Source: Erwinia sp. E602 (lineage in GTDB: Bacteria; Pseudomonadota; Gammaproteobacteria; Enterobacterales; Enterobacteriaceae). From it: DNA of 64,000 nt. Numbering within the stretch: the stretch's first letter is position 1; the number at the start of each line of letters is the position of its first letter. The stretch spans positions 4,588,001 to 4,652,000 of the forward strand of contig NZ_CP046582.1 in assembly GCF_018141005.1 (NCBI RefSeq). The letters are read 5' to 3'. Under the pieces are notes generated by a model that was not told the origin of the DNA, made no database searches, and was given only the letters and a program-made list of their open reading frames with translations. Positions 35,587 through 44,838 of this stretch are shown piece by piece. The translations under genes and the position numbers were made by a program.

Positions 35587-36228
35587 TCACTCTTTAGATT
35601 CAAGCGTCACCGCCAGTTTCTCCTGCTCGCGGCGATACCAGTAGTAAGCCCCTTTGGAGATCATCCGCAGCTGCAGCACCAGCCGCTCTTCCAGCTGCCG
35701 ACGCTGCCCGGCATCAATATCCAGCGCTTCGGCACCGGCGTTAAAGACGATAATCACCATCGCTTCGGCCTGCGCTTCGGTAAAGCTGCGCGGCATGCGG
35801 TTTTCCACCTCGAGGTAATCGGCGAGCTCGGCGATAAAATGCTGAATTTCACGCGCTACCGCGGCACGAAACGCCGCCGAGGTGCCGGAACGCTCCCGCA
35901 ACAGCAGGCGAAAGGCGTTTGGATTATTGCCGATAAATTCCATAAATGTTGCCACCGAGGTGCGGATTACGCTGCCCCCTTTGGCGATACGCTGACGCGC
36001 CTGACGCATCAGCTGGCGCAACATCAGGCCACTCTCATCAACCATGGTCAGCCCTAACTCATCTACATCACGAAAATGACGATAGAATGACGTTGGGGCG
36101 ATGCCGGCTTCCCTGGCCACTTCGCGCAGGCTCAGGCTGGCGAAGCTACGCTCGGCACTGAGCTGGCTGAATGCCGCTTCAATAAGTGACCGCCGTGTAC
36201 GTTCTTTTTGCTGCGCTCTGACGCCCAT
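35587..36228 (-). CDS. fabR: TetR-type repressor of unsaturated fatty acid synthesis FabR
   Basis: FabR represses fabA and fabB in response to the unsaturated acyl pool. The 213 residues show an N-terminal TetR helix-turn-helix ([21 protein letters not shown], about residues 32-52) and a C-terminal ligand domain. It is divergent from sthA across 192 bp. An AGCGTACA sequence at 36276-36283 in that gap resembles a FabR half-site, so autoregulation is possible but weakly supported. Confidence 0.94.
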   Translation of the reverse strand: MGVRAQQKERTRRSLIEAAFSQLSAERSFASLSLREVAREAGIAPTSFYRHFRDVDELGLTMVDESGLMLRQLMRQARQRIAKGGSVIRTSVATFMEFIGNNPNAFRLLLRERSGTSAAFRAAVAREIQHFIAELADYLEVENRMPRSFTEAQAEAMVIIVFNAGAEALDIDAGQRRQLEERLVLQLRMISKGAYYWYRREQEKLAVTLESKE

Positions 36229-36420
36229 GATTGTGCCTGTTAGACCTGCCGGACAGGCACTATAGCAAAAATTTCAGCGTACAGGCGGTCAAACTTTGTG
36301 AACGCCTGTTAAGCGGGTTGTTACCAAAAAAATGGCAAAAAATGCGCGTGGAATTGGGAAGTCGCTCACAAGATGTTAGAATCTCGTTGTAAAATTGTAT
36401 AAGAAATAGGACGTATCGCT

Positions 36421-37821
36421 ATGCCACAGTCTTATGATTACGACGCGATTATTATTGGTTCCGGTCCGGGGGGTGAAGGTGCCGCCATGGGGCTGGTGAA
36501 ACAGGGCGCACGAGTCGCGGTGATCGAGCGCTATCATAATATCGGCGGCGGATGTACCCACTGGGGAACCATCCCGTCGAAAGCCCTGCGCCACGCCGTG
36601 AGCCGTATCATCGAGTTCAACCAGAACCCCCTGTACAGCGACCACTCACGTCTTCTGCGCTCCTCTTTTGCCGACATCCTTAACCACACCGAAAGCGTCA
36701 TCAGCCAGCAGACCCGCATGCGTCAGGGCTTCTATGAGCGCAACCGCTGCGAACTGTTCCAGGGCGACGCCCGCTTTATCGATGCCAACACCATTGCGGT
36801 AGAGAGTCACGACGGCAGCGTTGAACAGCTGACGGCCGCGAAGTTTGTCATCGCCTGCGGGTCGCGCCCGTATCATCCACCGGACGTCGACTTCAGCCAC
36901 CCGCGCGTTTACGACAGCGATTCGATCCTCAACCTGCACCATGAACCGGGCCACGTGATTATCTACGGTGCCGGGGTGATCGGCTGTGAATATGCGTCAA
37001 TTTTCCGCGGCCTGAACGTCAAGGTTGACCTGATCAACACCCGCGATCGCCTGCTGGCGTTTCTCGATCAGGAGATGTCAGACTCGCTCTCCTATCACTT
37101 CTGGAACAACGGCGTGGTGATCCGTCACAACGAAGAGTTTGAGAAGATTGAGGCAGTCAGCGACGGGGTGATCATGCACCTGAAGTCTGGCAAGAAGCTG
37201 AAGGCAGACTGCCTGCTGTACGCGAACGGCCGCACCGGTAACACGGATTCGCTGGGGCTGGAAAACGTCGGGCTGGAAGCAGACGGCCGTGGCCTGTTAA
37301 AGGTCAACAGCATGTATCAGACCGCACAGCCGCATATCTACGCGGTCGGTGACGTGATCGGCTACCCGAGCCTGGCATCAGCCGCTTACGATCAGGGCCG
37401 TATTGCCGCGCAGGCGCTGGTAAAAGGTGAGGCGACCGCCCATCTGATCGAAGATATTCCGACCGGCATCTACACCATTCCTGAGATCAGCTCGGTCGGT
37501 AAAACCGAACAGCAGCTGACCGCCATGAAGGTGCCTTACGAAGTGGGCCGTGCGCAGTTCAAACACCTGGCACGCGCGCAGATCGTCGGGATGAACGTCG
37601 GCAGCCTGAAAATTCTGTTCCATCGCGAAACCAAAGAGATTCTCGGCATTCACTGCTTTGGCGAGCGCGCCGCCGAGATTATTCATATCGGCCAGGCGAT
37701 TATGGAACAGAAAAACGGTGGTAACACCATTGAGTACTTTGTGAATACCACCTTTAACTACCCGACCATGGCTGAAGCCTACCGGGTTGCCGCACTGAAC
37801 GGCCTGAACCGCTTATTTTAA
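36421..37821 (+). CDS. sthA: Soluble pyridine nucleotide transhydrogenase
   Basis: SthA moves reducing equivalents between NADPH and NAD in the cytoplasm. The 466 residues equal the E. coli length. The FAD motif [10 protein letters not shown], the second Rossmann motif [11 protein letters not shown] and the C-terminal dimer domain are present. Cys45 is followed by Thr50 in [11 protein letters not shown], so the second redox cysteine of related disulfide reductases is absent, as is normal for SthA. Its last 9 bp overlap the end of oxyR on the other strand. Confidence 0.97.
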   Translation: MPQSYDYDAIIIGSGPGGEGAAMGLVKQGARVAVIERYHNIGGGCTHWGTIPSKALRHAVSRIIEFNQNPLYSDHSRLLRSSFADILNHTESVISQQTRMRQGFYERNRCELFQGDARFIDANTIAVESHDGSVEQLTAAKFVIACGSRPYHPPDVDFSHPRVYDSDSILNLHHEPGHVIIYGAGVIGCEYASIFRGLNVKVDLINTRDRLLAFLDQEMSDSLSYHFWNNGVVIRHNEEFEKIEAVSDGVIMHLKSGKKLKADCLLYANGRTGNTDSLGLENVGLEADGRGLLKVNSMYQTAQPHIYAVGDVIGYPSLASAAYDQGRIAAQALVKGEATAHLIEDIPTGIYTIPEISSVGKTEQQLTAMKVPYEVGRAQFKHLARAQIVGMNVGSLKILFHRETKEILGIHCFGERAAEIIHIGQAIMEQKNGGNTIEYFVNTTFNYPTMAEAYRVAALNGLNRLF

Positions 37822-38721
37822 ACTGCCCGCCATTACACCCTGCATATGTTCACGGATCGCCTCTGCCAGCTGCTCATAGCGGCCGCGCAGGGGCGAACCC
37901 GGACGATACACCAGCGCAATGGTGCGCTGTGGTTCCGGCTTATAGCACGTCAGATAGCAGACGCCGTCGCGTACGCGCTCCTTCGGTACCGCCAGCGCAG
38001 GCAGCAGCGTAATGCCGCTTCCCGCCGCCACCATATTGCGTAAGGTCTCCAGACTGGTAGCGCGGAAATGGGTATCTTCATCCGCTCCCGCCTGGAAGCA
38101 GAAGCCCATTGCCTGATCGCGCAGGCAGTGGCCATCTTCCAGCATCAGCAGCTTTTCACCGGCCAGGTCCGACATCGGCACCCGATCGCGATCGCGCCAC
38201 GGGTGATCCTGATAGACCGCCAGCTTCATCGGCTCGTCGAACAGCGGCACTTCAATAAACGCCTCTGACTCTTTGACCAGCGCCAGAATCGCACAGTCGA
38301 GCTTGCCGCTGTCCAGCTGGGCCAGCAGCTGCTGGGTCTGGGCCTCGTGCAGGTACATCTCCAGCTTTGGAAACGTCTTGTGCAGCGACGGAATAATCTG
38401 CGGCAGCAGATAGGGACCAACGGTGGGGATCAGGCCGATATGCAGCGGCCCGGACATCGCCTCGCCCTGCTGGCTGGCCATCTCTTTCAGGACTTTGACT
38501 TCCCGCAGCACGGTACGGGCCTGGTCCACCAGCAGCAGGCCGGCCTGGGTGAACAGCACCTTGCGGCTGGTGCGTTCCAGCAGCATCACGCCCAGCTCAT
38601 CTTCCAGCTTGCGGATCTGTCCGCTCAGCGTCGGCTGGCTGACGTGGCAGGCATCCGCCGCCCGGCGGAAGTGGCGGTGTTCAGCCAGCGCAACCAGGTA
38701 CTCAAGATCGCGAATATTCAT
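37813..38721 (-). CDS. oxyR: Hydrogen-peroxide-sensing regulator OxyR
   Basis: OxyR is the LysR-type peroxide sensor. The 302-residue protein has the helix-turn-helix [26 protein letters not shown]. The redox pair Cys199 and Cys208 lies in [12 protein letters not shown], at the same numbering as E. coli. It is divergent from a peroxiredoxin-glutaredoxin gene with a probable OxyR site in between, and converges on sthA. Confidence 0.98.
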   Translation of the reverse strand: MNIRDLEYLVALAEHRHFRRAADACHVSQPTLSGQIRKLEDELGVMLLERTSRKVLFTQAGLLLVDQARTVLREVKVLKEMASQQGEAMSGPLHIGLIPTVGPYLLPQIIPSLHKTFPKLEMYLHEAQTQQLLAQLDSGKLDCAILALVKESEAFIEVPLFDEPMKLAVYQDHPWRDRDRVPMSDLAGEKLLMLEDGHCLRDQAMGFCFQAGADEDTHFRATSLETLRNMVAAGSGITLLPALAVPKERVRDGVCYLTCYKPEPQRTIALVYRPGSPLRGRYEQLAEAIREHMQGVMAGSLK

Positions 38722-38740
38722 TCAATTCTCCATTTCCACG

Positions 38741-38777
38741 ATAGCTCGTGACGATAGATAGCATAGCAATCAACGAT
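38741..38777. promoter_or_regulatory. Probable OxyR-binding site
   Basis: The tetrads ATAG, CGAT, ATAG, CGAT start at 38741, 38752, 38763 and 38774. This reproduces the spacing of the four ATAG/CTAT contacts of the known 37-bp OxyR motif, with one base changed in each CTAT. It lies 19 bp upstream of the oxyR start and 82 bp before the peroxiredoxin gene, fitting autorepression and activation. Confidence 0.62.
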
Positions 38778-38858
38778 TAGCCCTATCAAGCCGCATTGAC
38801 AATAATGTGCGCATTCCAACGAAACGCCACGTCAACCGCGTTAAACAAGAGGTTCTTT

Positions 38859-39590
38859 ATGTTTGCAAGTCAGGAAGGTCAGTCCGTCCCGCAGGTTACT
38901 TTTCATACACGTCAGGGCGACAGCTGGGTCGACGTTACCACTGACGAGCTGTTTAAAGATAAAACGGTGATCGTCTTTTCCCTGCCGGGTGCCTTTACCC
39001 CAACCTGTTCATCCAGCCATCTGCCGCGCTATAACGAGCTGTCAGAGGTGTTTAAAACACACGGCGTGGACAGCATTCTCTGCGTGTCGGTCAACGACAC
39101 CTTTGTGATGAACGCATGGAAAGCCGACCAGCGCGCGGATAACATCACCTTCATCCCGGACGGCAACGGCGACTTCACCCGCGGTATGGAGATGCTGGTC
39201 GAGAAAGCCGAGATCGGCTTTGGTCCACGCTCATGGCGTTACTCAATGCTGGTGCGCAACGGCGTGGTGGAGAAGATGTTCGTTGAGCCTAACAAGCCGG
39301 GCGACCCGTTTGAAGTGTCGGATGCCGACACCATGCTGCGCTACGTGGCACCCGAGTTTAAGGTGCAGGAGTCGGTTTCCCTGTTCAGCAAGCCGGGCTG
39401 CCCTTTCTGCGCCAAGGCCAAGCAGATGCTGCTCGATCGCGGCATTAAGTTTGAAGAGATTGTGCTGGGTCAGGATGCAACCACCGTCAGCCTGCGTGCC
39501 GTGACCGGCCGGGCGACCGTGCCGCAGGTGTTTATCGGCGGGCGCCATATCGGCGGCAGCGATGATTTAGAGCAGTATTTCGCCGCATAA
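38859..39590 (+). CDS. Peroxiredoxin-5/glutaredoxin hybrid peroxidase
   Basis: The 243-residue protein fuses a Prx5 domain (about residues 1-160) to a glutaredoxin domain (about 170-243). It reduces hydroperoxides with glutathione, as shown for the Haemophilus influenzae hybrid. The peroxidatic Cys50 lies in PGAFTPTC, the glutaredoxin dithiol Cys181/Cys184 in CPFC, and the GSH-binding TVPQVFIGG follows. The start at 38859 is preceded by AAGAGG; an ATG at 38796 would add 21 unmatched residues. Divergence from oxyR suggests control by OxyR. E. coli has no such gene here. Confidence 0.92.
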   Translation: MFASQEGQSVPQVTFHTRQGDSWVDVTTDELFKDKTVIVFSLPGAFTPTCSSSHLPRYNELSEVFKTHGVDSILCVSVNDTFVMNAWKADQRADNITFIPDGNGDFTRGMEMLVEKAEIGFGPRSWRYSMLVRNGVVEKMFVEPNKPGDPFEVSDADTMLRYVAPEFKVQESVSLFSKPGCPFCAKAKQMLLDRGIKFEEIVLGQDATTVSLRAVTGRATVPQVFIGGRHIGGSDDLEQYFAA

Positions 39591-39637
39591 GGGCGAACGC
39601 ACGGCAATGTCTGAAGTAAGAAAATAAAAAAGAAGTG

Positions 39638-39669
39638 ACCAGGCGGGCCAGCAGGCCCGCCTTTTTTAT
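39638..39669. terminator. Bidirectional terminator between the peroxidase gene and argH
   Basis: The stem AGGCGGGCC/GGCCCGCCT (39641-39649 with 39653-39661) has a 3-base loop and is followed by six T on the plus strand. A-rich DNA to the left lets it also serve argH on the minus strand. Confidence 0.88.
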
Positions 39670-41043
39670 TTACGCCAGGCGCTGTTTAGCGTGCGCGATG
39701 GCCGCAGCCACCTGCTGCGGTGATACGCCGCCCTGCGCGTTACGCTTGTCGAGGCACGACTGCAGCGCCAGCACCGGATAGACGTCATCGCCAATCACGC
39801 TGCTGAACTTCTGCAGGTCGGCCAGCGACAGCGCTTCCAGCGCCACGCCCTGAGCAATGGCTTCCACCACCGCCTCACCGACGATATGGTGCGCTTCACG
39901 GAACGGTACGCCTTTGGCGACCAGGTAATCCGCCAGCTCGGTGGAGTTGGCGTAGCCCTGTTCGGCCGCTTCCTGGCAGCGCGGACGCTTCACCTGAATG
40001 CCGTCCAGCACCAGGGTAGCCATCTGCAGGCAGTCAAACCAGGTGTCGAGCGCGTCAAACAGCCCTTCCTTGTCTTCCTGCATATCTTTATTGTACGCCA
40101 GTGGCAGGCCCTTCAGCGTCATGCTCATCGCGGTCAGCGCGCCCTGCACGCGGCCGGCTTTACCGCGGATCAGCTCCAGCGCGTCCGGGTTTTTCTTCTG
40201 CGGCATCAGCGACGAGCCGGAAGTGACTTTATCCGACAGCTCAACGAAGCCCGCTTCACCGGTGTTGAAGAAGATCAGATCTTCGGCAAAACGCGACAGG
40301 TGGATCATGCCGATCGAGGCGTCAGACAGCAGCTCCAGCACGTGGTCACGGTCGGAGACGGTATCAAGGCTGTTACGGGTGGCGGAGGCAAAGCCCAGCC
40401 AGCCGGCCAGCTGCTCGCGGTCGATCTCATAGGCGGTACCCGCCAGCGCGCCGCAGCCCAGCGGGCTGACGTCGAGGCGCTTCAGGGTATCCTGCAGGCG
40501 GCTCTCATCGCGCGCCAGCATCTCCACGTAGGCCAGGCACCAGTGGGCAAAGGTCACCGGCTGCGCGCGCTGCAGGTGGGTATAACCCGGCATCACCGCG
40601 TCCTGGTTAGCTTCGGCAGTGGCGACCAGCGCCTGCTGGAACTGGCGGGTGGCGGCCAGCAGCTCGCCCACCTGCAGTTTGCACCACAGCTTCAGGTCGG
40701 TAGCGACCTGGTCATTACGGCTACGGCCGGTGTGGAGTTTTTTACCCAGCGCACCGACCTTGTCGATCAGCTTGCCTTCCACCCAGCTGTGAATATCTTC
40801 GGCGTCGCTCTCCAGAATCTGCTCCGGATTAGCGCGCACCTCTTCCAGCAGCACGTTCAGCGCGCTTTCCAGCTGCTGCTGCTCGTCTGCGGTTAATACG
40901 TTGACCGTCACCAGCGCTTTGGACCAGGCCACGGAGCCGATAATGTCCTGTTCTGCCAGACGATAGTCAAAGCGCAGTGAGTCATTAAACAGTTTAAAAC
41001 GCCGATCGGCTGCCTGTGTGAACCGTCCACCCCAAAGTGCCAT
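39670..41043 (-). CDS. argH: Argininosuccinate lyase
   Basis: ArgH splits argininosuccinate into arginine and fumarate, the last step of arginine synthesis. The 457 residues equal E. coli ArgH, and the signature [12 protein letters not shown] is present. The start at 41043 (MALWGGRF) is the family start; an upstream ATG at 41118 would add 25 unmatched residues. It follows argG on the minus strand with an 89-bp gap. Confidence 0.97.
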   Translation of the reverse strand: MALWGGRFTQAADRRFKLFNDSLRFDYRLAEQDIIGSVAWSKALVTVNVLTADEQQQLESALNVLLEEVRANPEQILESDAEDIHSWVEGKLIDKVGALGKKLHTGRSRNDQVATDLKLWCKLQVGELLAATRQFQQALVATAEANQDAVMPGYTHLQRAQPVTFAHWCLAYVEMLARDESRLQDTLKRLDVSPLGCGALAGTAYEIDREQLAGWLGFASATRNSLDTVSDRDHVLELLSDASIGMIHLSRFAEDLIFFNTGEAGFVELSDKVTSGSSLMPQKKNPDALELIRGKAGRVQGALTAMSMTLKGLPLAYNKDMQEDKEGLFDALDTWFDCLQMATLVLDGIQVKRPRCQEAAEQGYANSTELADYLVAKGVPFREAHHIVGEAVVEAIAQGVALEALSLADLQKFSSVIGDDVYPVLALQSCLDKRNAQGGVSPQQVAAAIAHAKQRLA

Positions 41044-41132
41044 GTGCAGTGCTCCATTCAATTCATATGACAGGGGCGGCCGACGCCGCCCCTGATGGTA
41101 TTCGGCAGGGCGGGACATGCCCGCCCGCAGGA

Positions 41133-42347
41133 TTACTTCTTCTCGTTCAGCGCGCGGATGCGTGAAGAGAGGGAGAACAGACGGATAAAGCCGCCCGCGT
41201 GACGGTGATCGTACACTTCGTCTTCGCCGAAGGTGGCGAACTCTTCAGAGTAGAGGCTGTTAGCCGATTTCTTCTGAATCGCGGTGACCTGGCCTTTGTA
41301 GAGCTGCAGCACCACTTCACCGTTTACTTCTTCCGCCAGCGCTTCGGCAGAGGCCTGGATGGATTTACGCAGCGGCGCGAACCAGCGGCCGTCGTAAACC
41401 ACATAAGACATCTCCAGGCCCAGCTGCTCGCGCCATTTGAAGCTGTCACGGTCCAGAACCAGCTGCTCTACCGCACGCAGCGCGTTAACCATGATGGTGC
41501 CGCCAGGGGTTTCGTAGCAGCCGCGGGATTTGATGCCCACCAGACGGTTTTCCACGATATCGATGCGGCCCACGCCGTGACGCGCACCGATGGCGTTCAG
41601 CTTGTCCAGGCAGCCAAACGGGCTCAGCGCTTCGCCGTTAACGGCAACCACGCGGCCTTTCTCTACGGAAACGGTGACCTGCTCAGGCTGGTCCGGTGCT
41701 TCCAGCGGATCGACGGTCCACACCCAGCAGTCTTTGTTCGGGGCATTCCACGGGCTTTCCAGCACGCCGCCTTCGGTAGAGATGTGCCAGGCGTTCTCAT
41801 CACGGCTGTAGATTTTTTCCAGCGACGCGGTGGTCGGGATATTGCGCTCTTTCAGATAGTCGAGCAGCGCTTCACGGGAACGCAGGTTCCACTCACGCCA
41901 TGGCGCAACTACTTTCAACTGTGGAGCCAGTGCGGTGTAGGTGGTTTCGAAACGCACCTGGTCGTTACCTTTACCGGTCGCGCCGTGGCACAGGGCATCA
42001 GCACCGACCTTCAGCGCCAGCTCAACCTGGGCTTTGGCGATGATTGGGCGCGCCATTGAGGTACCCAGCAGGTAAGTGCCTTCATACAGTGCACCGGTCT
42101 GCAGCACCGGATAAACGTACTCGCTGATAAACTCTTCACGCAGATCCACCACGTGGCACTCAGAAGCACCGGACTGCAGCGCTTTCTGCTCAACGCCTTC
42201 CAGATCTTTTGGATCCTGGCCAATATCCGCCACAAACGCCACCACTTCACAGCCGCCGTAGTTCTCTTTCAGCCAGGGAATGATCGCCGAGGTATCCAGG
42301 CCGCCGGAGTAAGCCAGTACGATTTTCTTGATGCTCTTGTCTTGCAT
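41133..42347 (-). CDS. argG: Argininosuccinate synthase (approximately 400-residue class)
   Basis: ArgG joins citrulline and aspartate using ATP. The 404-residue product has the P-loop [11 protein letters not shown] near residue 12 and the segments [13 protein letters not shown] and [12 protein letters not shown]. It is shorter and of a different class from the 447-residue E. coli ArgG, which is encoded elsewhere on that chromosome. The start at 42347 ([10 protein letters not shown]) is chosen; an upstream ATG at 42401 lies inside a repeat element. Position between argB and argH gives an arg cluster as in Yersinia and Vibrio. Confidence 0.95.
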   Translation of the reverse strand: MQDKSIKKIVLAYSGGLDTSAIIPWLKENYGGCEVVAFVADIGQDPKDLEGVEQKALQSGASECHVVDLREEFISEYVYPVLQTGALYEGTYLLGTSMARPIIAKAQVELALKVGADALCHGATGKGNDQVRFETTYTALAPQLKVVAPWREWNLRSREALLDYLKERNIPTTASLEKIYSRDENAWHISTEGGVLESPWNAPNKDCWVWTVDPLEAPDQPEQVTVSVEKGRVVAVNGEALSPFGCLDKLNAIGARHGVGRIDIVENRLVGIKSRGCYETPGGTIMVNALRAVEQLVLDRDSFKWREQLGLEMSYVVYDGRWFAPLRKSIQASAEALAEEVNGEVVLQLYKGQVTAIQKKSANSLYSEEFATFGEDEVYDHRHAGGFIRLFSLSSRIRALNEKK

Positions 42348-42365
42348 GATAATTCCTTGATCTTC

Positions 42366-42481
42366 CCTTCGTCTTTCACGCTGCAGCTGCGTTGGCTTCA
42401 CTCACTCACCCCGGTCACTTAGTAAACTAAGCTCCCGGGGATTCGTTCCATCGCCGCCTTGCTGCAGCATGAAATACTCGG
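42366..42481. repeat. ERIC element between argB and argG
   Basis: The core CACCCCGGTCACTTAGTAAA and AAGCTCCCGGGGATTC matches the ERIC consensus (targets of the ERIC2 and ERIC1R primers) with a few changes. Flanks GCTGCAGCTGCGTTGGC and CGCCGCCTTGCTGCAGC are inverted relative to each other. It lies in the transcribed spacer of the arg cluster and would form a long hairpin in mRNA. Confidence 0.88.
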
Positions 42482-42493
42482 GACAGTTAATAG

Positions 42494-43270
42494 TTAAGCG
42501 AGGATCCGGGTGCCGATGGACACACCGTTAAACAAATCTGGCAGCTGTTCCGCATGGCGCCAGCTGGCAATATCGACCGGACGGCCCAGCGTGCGGGCGG
42601 CATCCAGTGCTGCATTGACTTTAACAATCATTCCGTCGGTGATCACGCCGTCAGCGATCAGTTTTTCCGCTTTTGTCGCCGTCATCTCAGGGATACGCTG
42701 CTTGTCCGCGTCGAGGATGCCGCTCACGTCCGACAGCAGCACCAGATCGGCACCCAGCGTGGCCGCCAGCGCGGTGGCCGCCTGGTCGGCGTTGACGTTC
42801 ATCAGCAGGCCATCCGCGGTAATGCCGATCGAGCTGACCACCGGCAGGAAGCCGGCGCTAAGCAGAGTGTTAATCAGCAGCGGCGAGCCCGCCGACGCCT
42901 GGCCCACGTGCCCCAGTTCATCATCAAACTGTGCCACCTTAACACTGTTACCGTCGCCCAGGCAGAGGCCAACAGCAGGAATGCCATGTTTTGTTGACCA
43001 GGCCAGCAGCGTTTTATTGGCGGTGCCCGCCAGCGCGCCGGTAATGATGTCAATCTGGTCGGCCGGGGTCACCCGCAGGCCGTTTTTCTTTTTCACCGGC
43101 AGCGACAGCTTGCTCATCAGCTCATCAACCAGGCAGCCACCACCGTGAACGATCAGCAACGGACGCTGATGCGTGCTACGGTAGCTGACCAGGGCATCAA
43201 ACAGGCGCGTCAACGCCTCTTCGCTGTCCAGCAATACGCCACCTAACTTGATAATTAACGGACTGGTCAT
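42494..43270 (-). CDS. argB: Acetylglutamate kinase
   Basis: ArgB phosphorylates N-acetylglutamate. The 258 residues equal the E. coli length when the ATG at 43270 ([16 protein letters not shown]) is used. The motifs [25 protein letters not shown] and SDVSGILD are present. An upstream start at 43363 would add 31 residues without family match. In E. coli argC precedes argB; here the argE-argB gap is only 170 bp and cannot hold it. Confidence 0.97.
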   Translation of the reverse strand: MTSPLIIKLGGVLLDSEEALTRLFDALVSYRSTHQRPLLIVHGGGCLVDELMSKLSLPVKKKNGLRVTPADQIDIITGALAGTANKTLLAWSTKHGIPAVGLCLGDGNSVKVAQFDDELGHVGQASAGSPLLINTLLSAGFLPVVSSIGITADGLLMNVNADQAATALAATLGADLVLLSDVSGILDADKQRIPEMTATKAEKLIADGVITDGMIVKVNAALDAARTLGRPVDIASWRHAEQLPDLFNGVSIGTRILA

Positions 43271-43375
43271 CAACGTAACTCGCTCTCTGTGGGTGTCTGC
43301 GTTCCGGTTGCACTGAAACGCCTGTTCAACGGCTGCGGCTGGCGATAAATTATCGGTTTCCATCTGCAGGTGGTT

Positions 43376-43414
43376 AATGTATTTTTATTCACTATTACTG
43401 CATGAATATTGACA
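43376..43414. promoter_or_regulatory. Paired ARG boxes (ArgR operator) between argB and argE
   Basis: Two 18-bp boxes with 3 bp between them fit the ArgR consensus wnTGAATwwwwATTCAnw: TGTAT...ATTCA at 43376-43393 and TGCAT...ATTGA at 43397-43414. They occupy the same place as the argE/argC operator of E. coli and should control both divergent transcripts. Confidence 0.8.
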
Positions 43415-43440
43415 CTATCCTAACTCAAGGACCGGCAACA

Positions 43441-44592
43441 GTGAAGACAAAATTACCCCCTTTTATCGAACTATACCGCCAGCTGATTGCCACGCCCTCG
43501 ATCAGCGCTACGGATATCGCCCTCGATCAGAGTAATCAGACTTTAATCAATTTGCTGGCAGGCTGGTTCCGTGACCTGGGCTTCACCACCGAGGTCCAGC
43601 CGGTGCCCGGCACGCGCAATAAATTCAACCTGCTGGCAAAGAGCGGTGACGGTGCCGGCGGCCTGCTGCTGGCCGGCCATACCGACACCGTACCGTTCGA
43701 CGATGGCCGCTGGACGCGCGATCCGTTCACCCTTACCGAACATGATAATAAGCTCTACGGGCTGGGCACCGCCGATATGAAAGGCTTCTTCGCCTTCATC
43801 TTAGACAGCCTGCGTGACGTTGAGGTGTCTCAGCTTAAAAAGCCGCTCTATATCCTCGCCACCGCCGATGAAGAGACCTCAATGGCCGGCGCGATGTACT
43901 TCGCCAGCACCACCGCGATTCGTCCGGACTGCGCGATCATCGGCGAACCGACCTCGCTGAAGCCGGTGCGCGCCCACAAGGGCCACCTCTCCAAAGCGAT
44001 CCGCATCCAGGGCCAGTCCGGCCACTCCAGCGATCCGGCACGCGGCGTCAACGCCATTGAACTGATGCACGAGTCAATCACCCAGCTGATGGGCCTGCGC
44101 AACACCCTGAAAGAGCGCTATCACCACGACGGTTTTGCCATCCCCTACCCGACCATGAACTTTGGTCACATCATCGGCGGCGATGCGCCAAACCGCATCT
44201 GCGCCTGTTGCGAACTGCATATGGATATTCGCCCGCTGCCGGGGCTGACGCTGAGCGATCTGGATGGCTTACTGCAGGAGGCGCTGGAGCCGGTCAGCGC
44301 CCGCTGGCCGGGCCGACTCACCGTCGGTGAGATGCACCCGCCGATCCCGGGCTACGAGTGCCCGCCTGACCATCAGCTGGTGCAGGTGGTGGAGAAACTG
44401 CTGGGCGTGCAGACCGAAGTGGTTAACTACTGCACCGAGGCCCCGTTTATTCAGCAGCTGTGCCCGACGCTGGTGCTGGGCCCGGGATCGATCAACCAGG
44501 CGCATCAGCCGGATGAATATCTCGACACCGCTTTTATTAAACCGACCCGCGCGCTGATTAGCCAGGTGGTCCATCATTTCTGCTATCACTGA
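43441..44592 (+). CDS. argE: Acetylornithine deacetylase
   Basis: ArgE removes acetate from N-acetylornithine. The 383 residues equal E. coli ArgE when the GTG at 43441 is used; AAGGA lies about 9 bases before it. The earlier in-frame ATG at 43402 falls within the ArgR operator and would add 13 unmatched residues. M20 metallopeptidase ligands are seen in [19 protein letters not shown] and [10 protein letters not shown]. It is divergent from argB and followed by ppc. Confidence 0.95.
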   Translation: MKTKLPPFIELYRQLIATPSISATDIALDQSNQTLINLLAGWFRDLGFTTEVQPVPGTRNKFNLLAKSGDGAGGLLLAGHTDTVPFDDGRWTRDPFTLTEHDNKLYGLGTADMKGFFAFILDSLRDVEVSQLKKPLYILATADEETSMAGAMYFASTTAIRPDCAIIGEPTSLKPVRAHKGHLSKAIRIQGQSGHSSDPARGVNAIELMHESITQLMGLRNTLKERYHHDGFAIPYPTMNFGHIIGGDAPNRICACCELHMDIRPLPGLTLSDLDGLLQEALEPVSARWPGRLTVGEMHPPIPGYECPPDHQLVQVVEKLLGVQTEVVNYCTEAPFIQQLCPTLVLGPGSINQAHQPDEYLDTAFIKPTRALISQVVHHFCYH

Positions 44593-44838
44593 GTGAAAAA
44601 TGGGGTAATCAGCTGCAAAAACAGCGCATTGCCCCCGAATTGTATTATTCCGGTCGATAAGAATAACTTATCCCGCTTCGCTGTAATTAAATTTCATAAA
44701 TTACCGCTATTTAGCGGCACGTTATCACCTGTTTAAGTCAATTGACGAAAGGTTCTTAACGTGGCTAGATAAAAGACTAAGTTATGCCCACAAGGGTGAA
44801 ATAAAGTTACAGATAAGAAAAAGGGTGTCAGGGGTCAT

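Noticed and set aside
38722..38858. OxyS small RNA between oxyR and its divergent neighbour
   Set aside because: The gap is too short, and no OxyS-like sequence or terminator is visible.
39886..40896. Open frame of 336 codons antisense to argH
   Set aside because: Shadow of argH; no motif and no credible ribosome binding site.
43271..43363. Degraded argC remnant fused to the argB 5' end
   Set aside because: The resemblance to the ArgC C-terminus is limited to a few residues and is not distinguishable from chance without an alignment.
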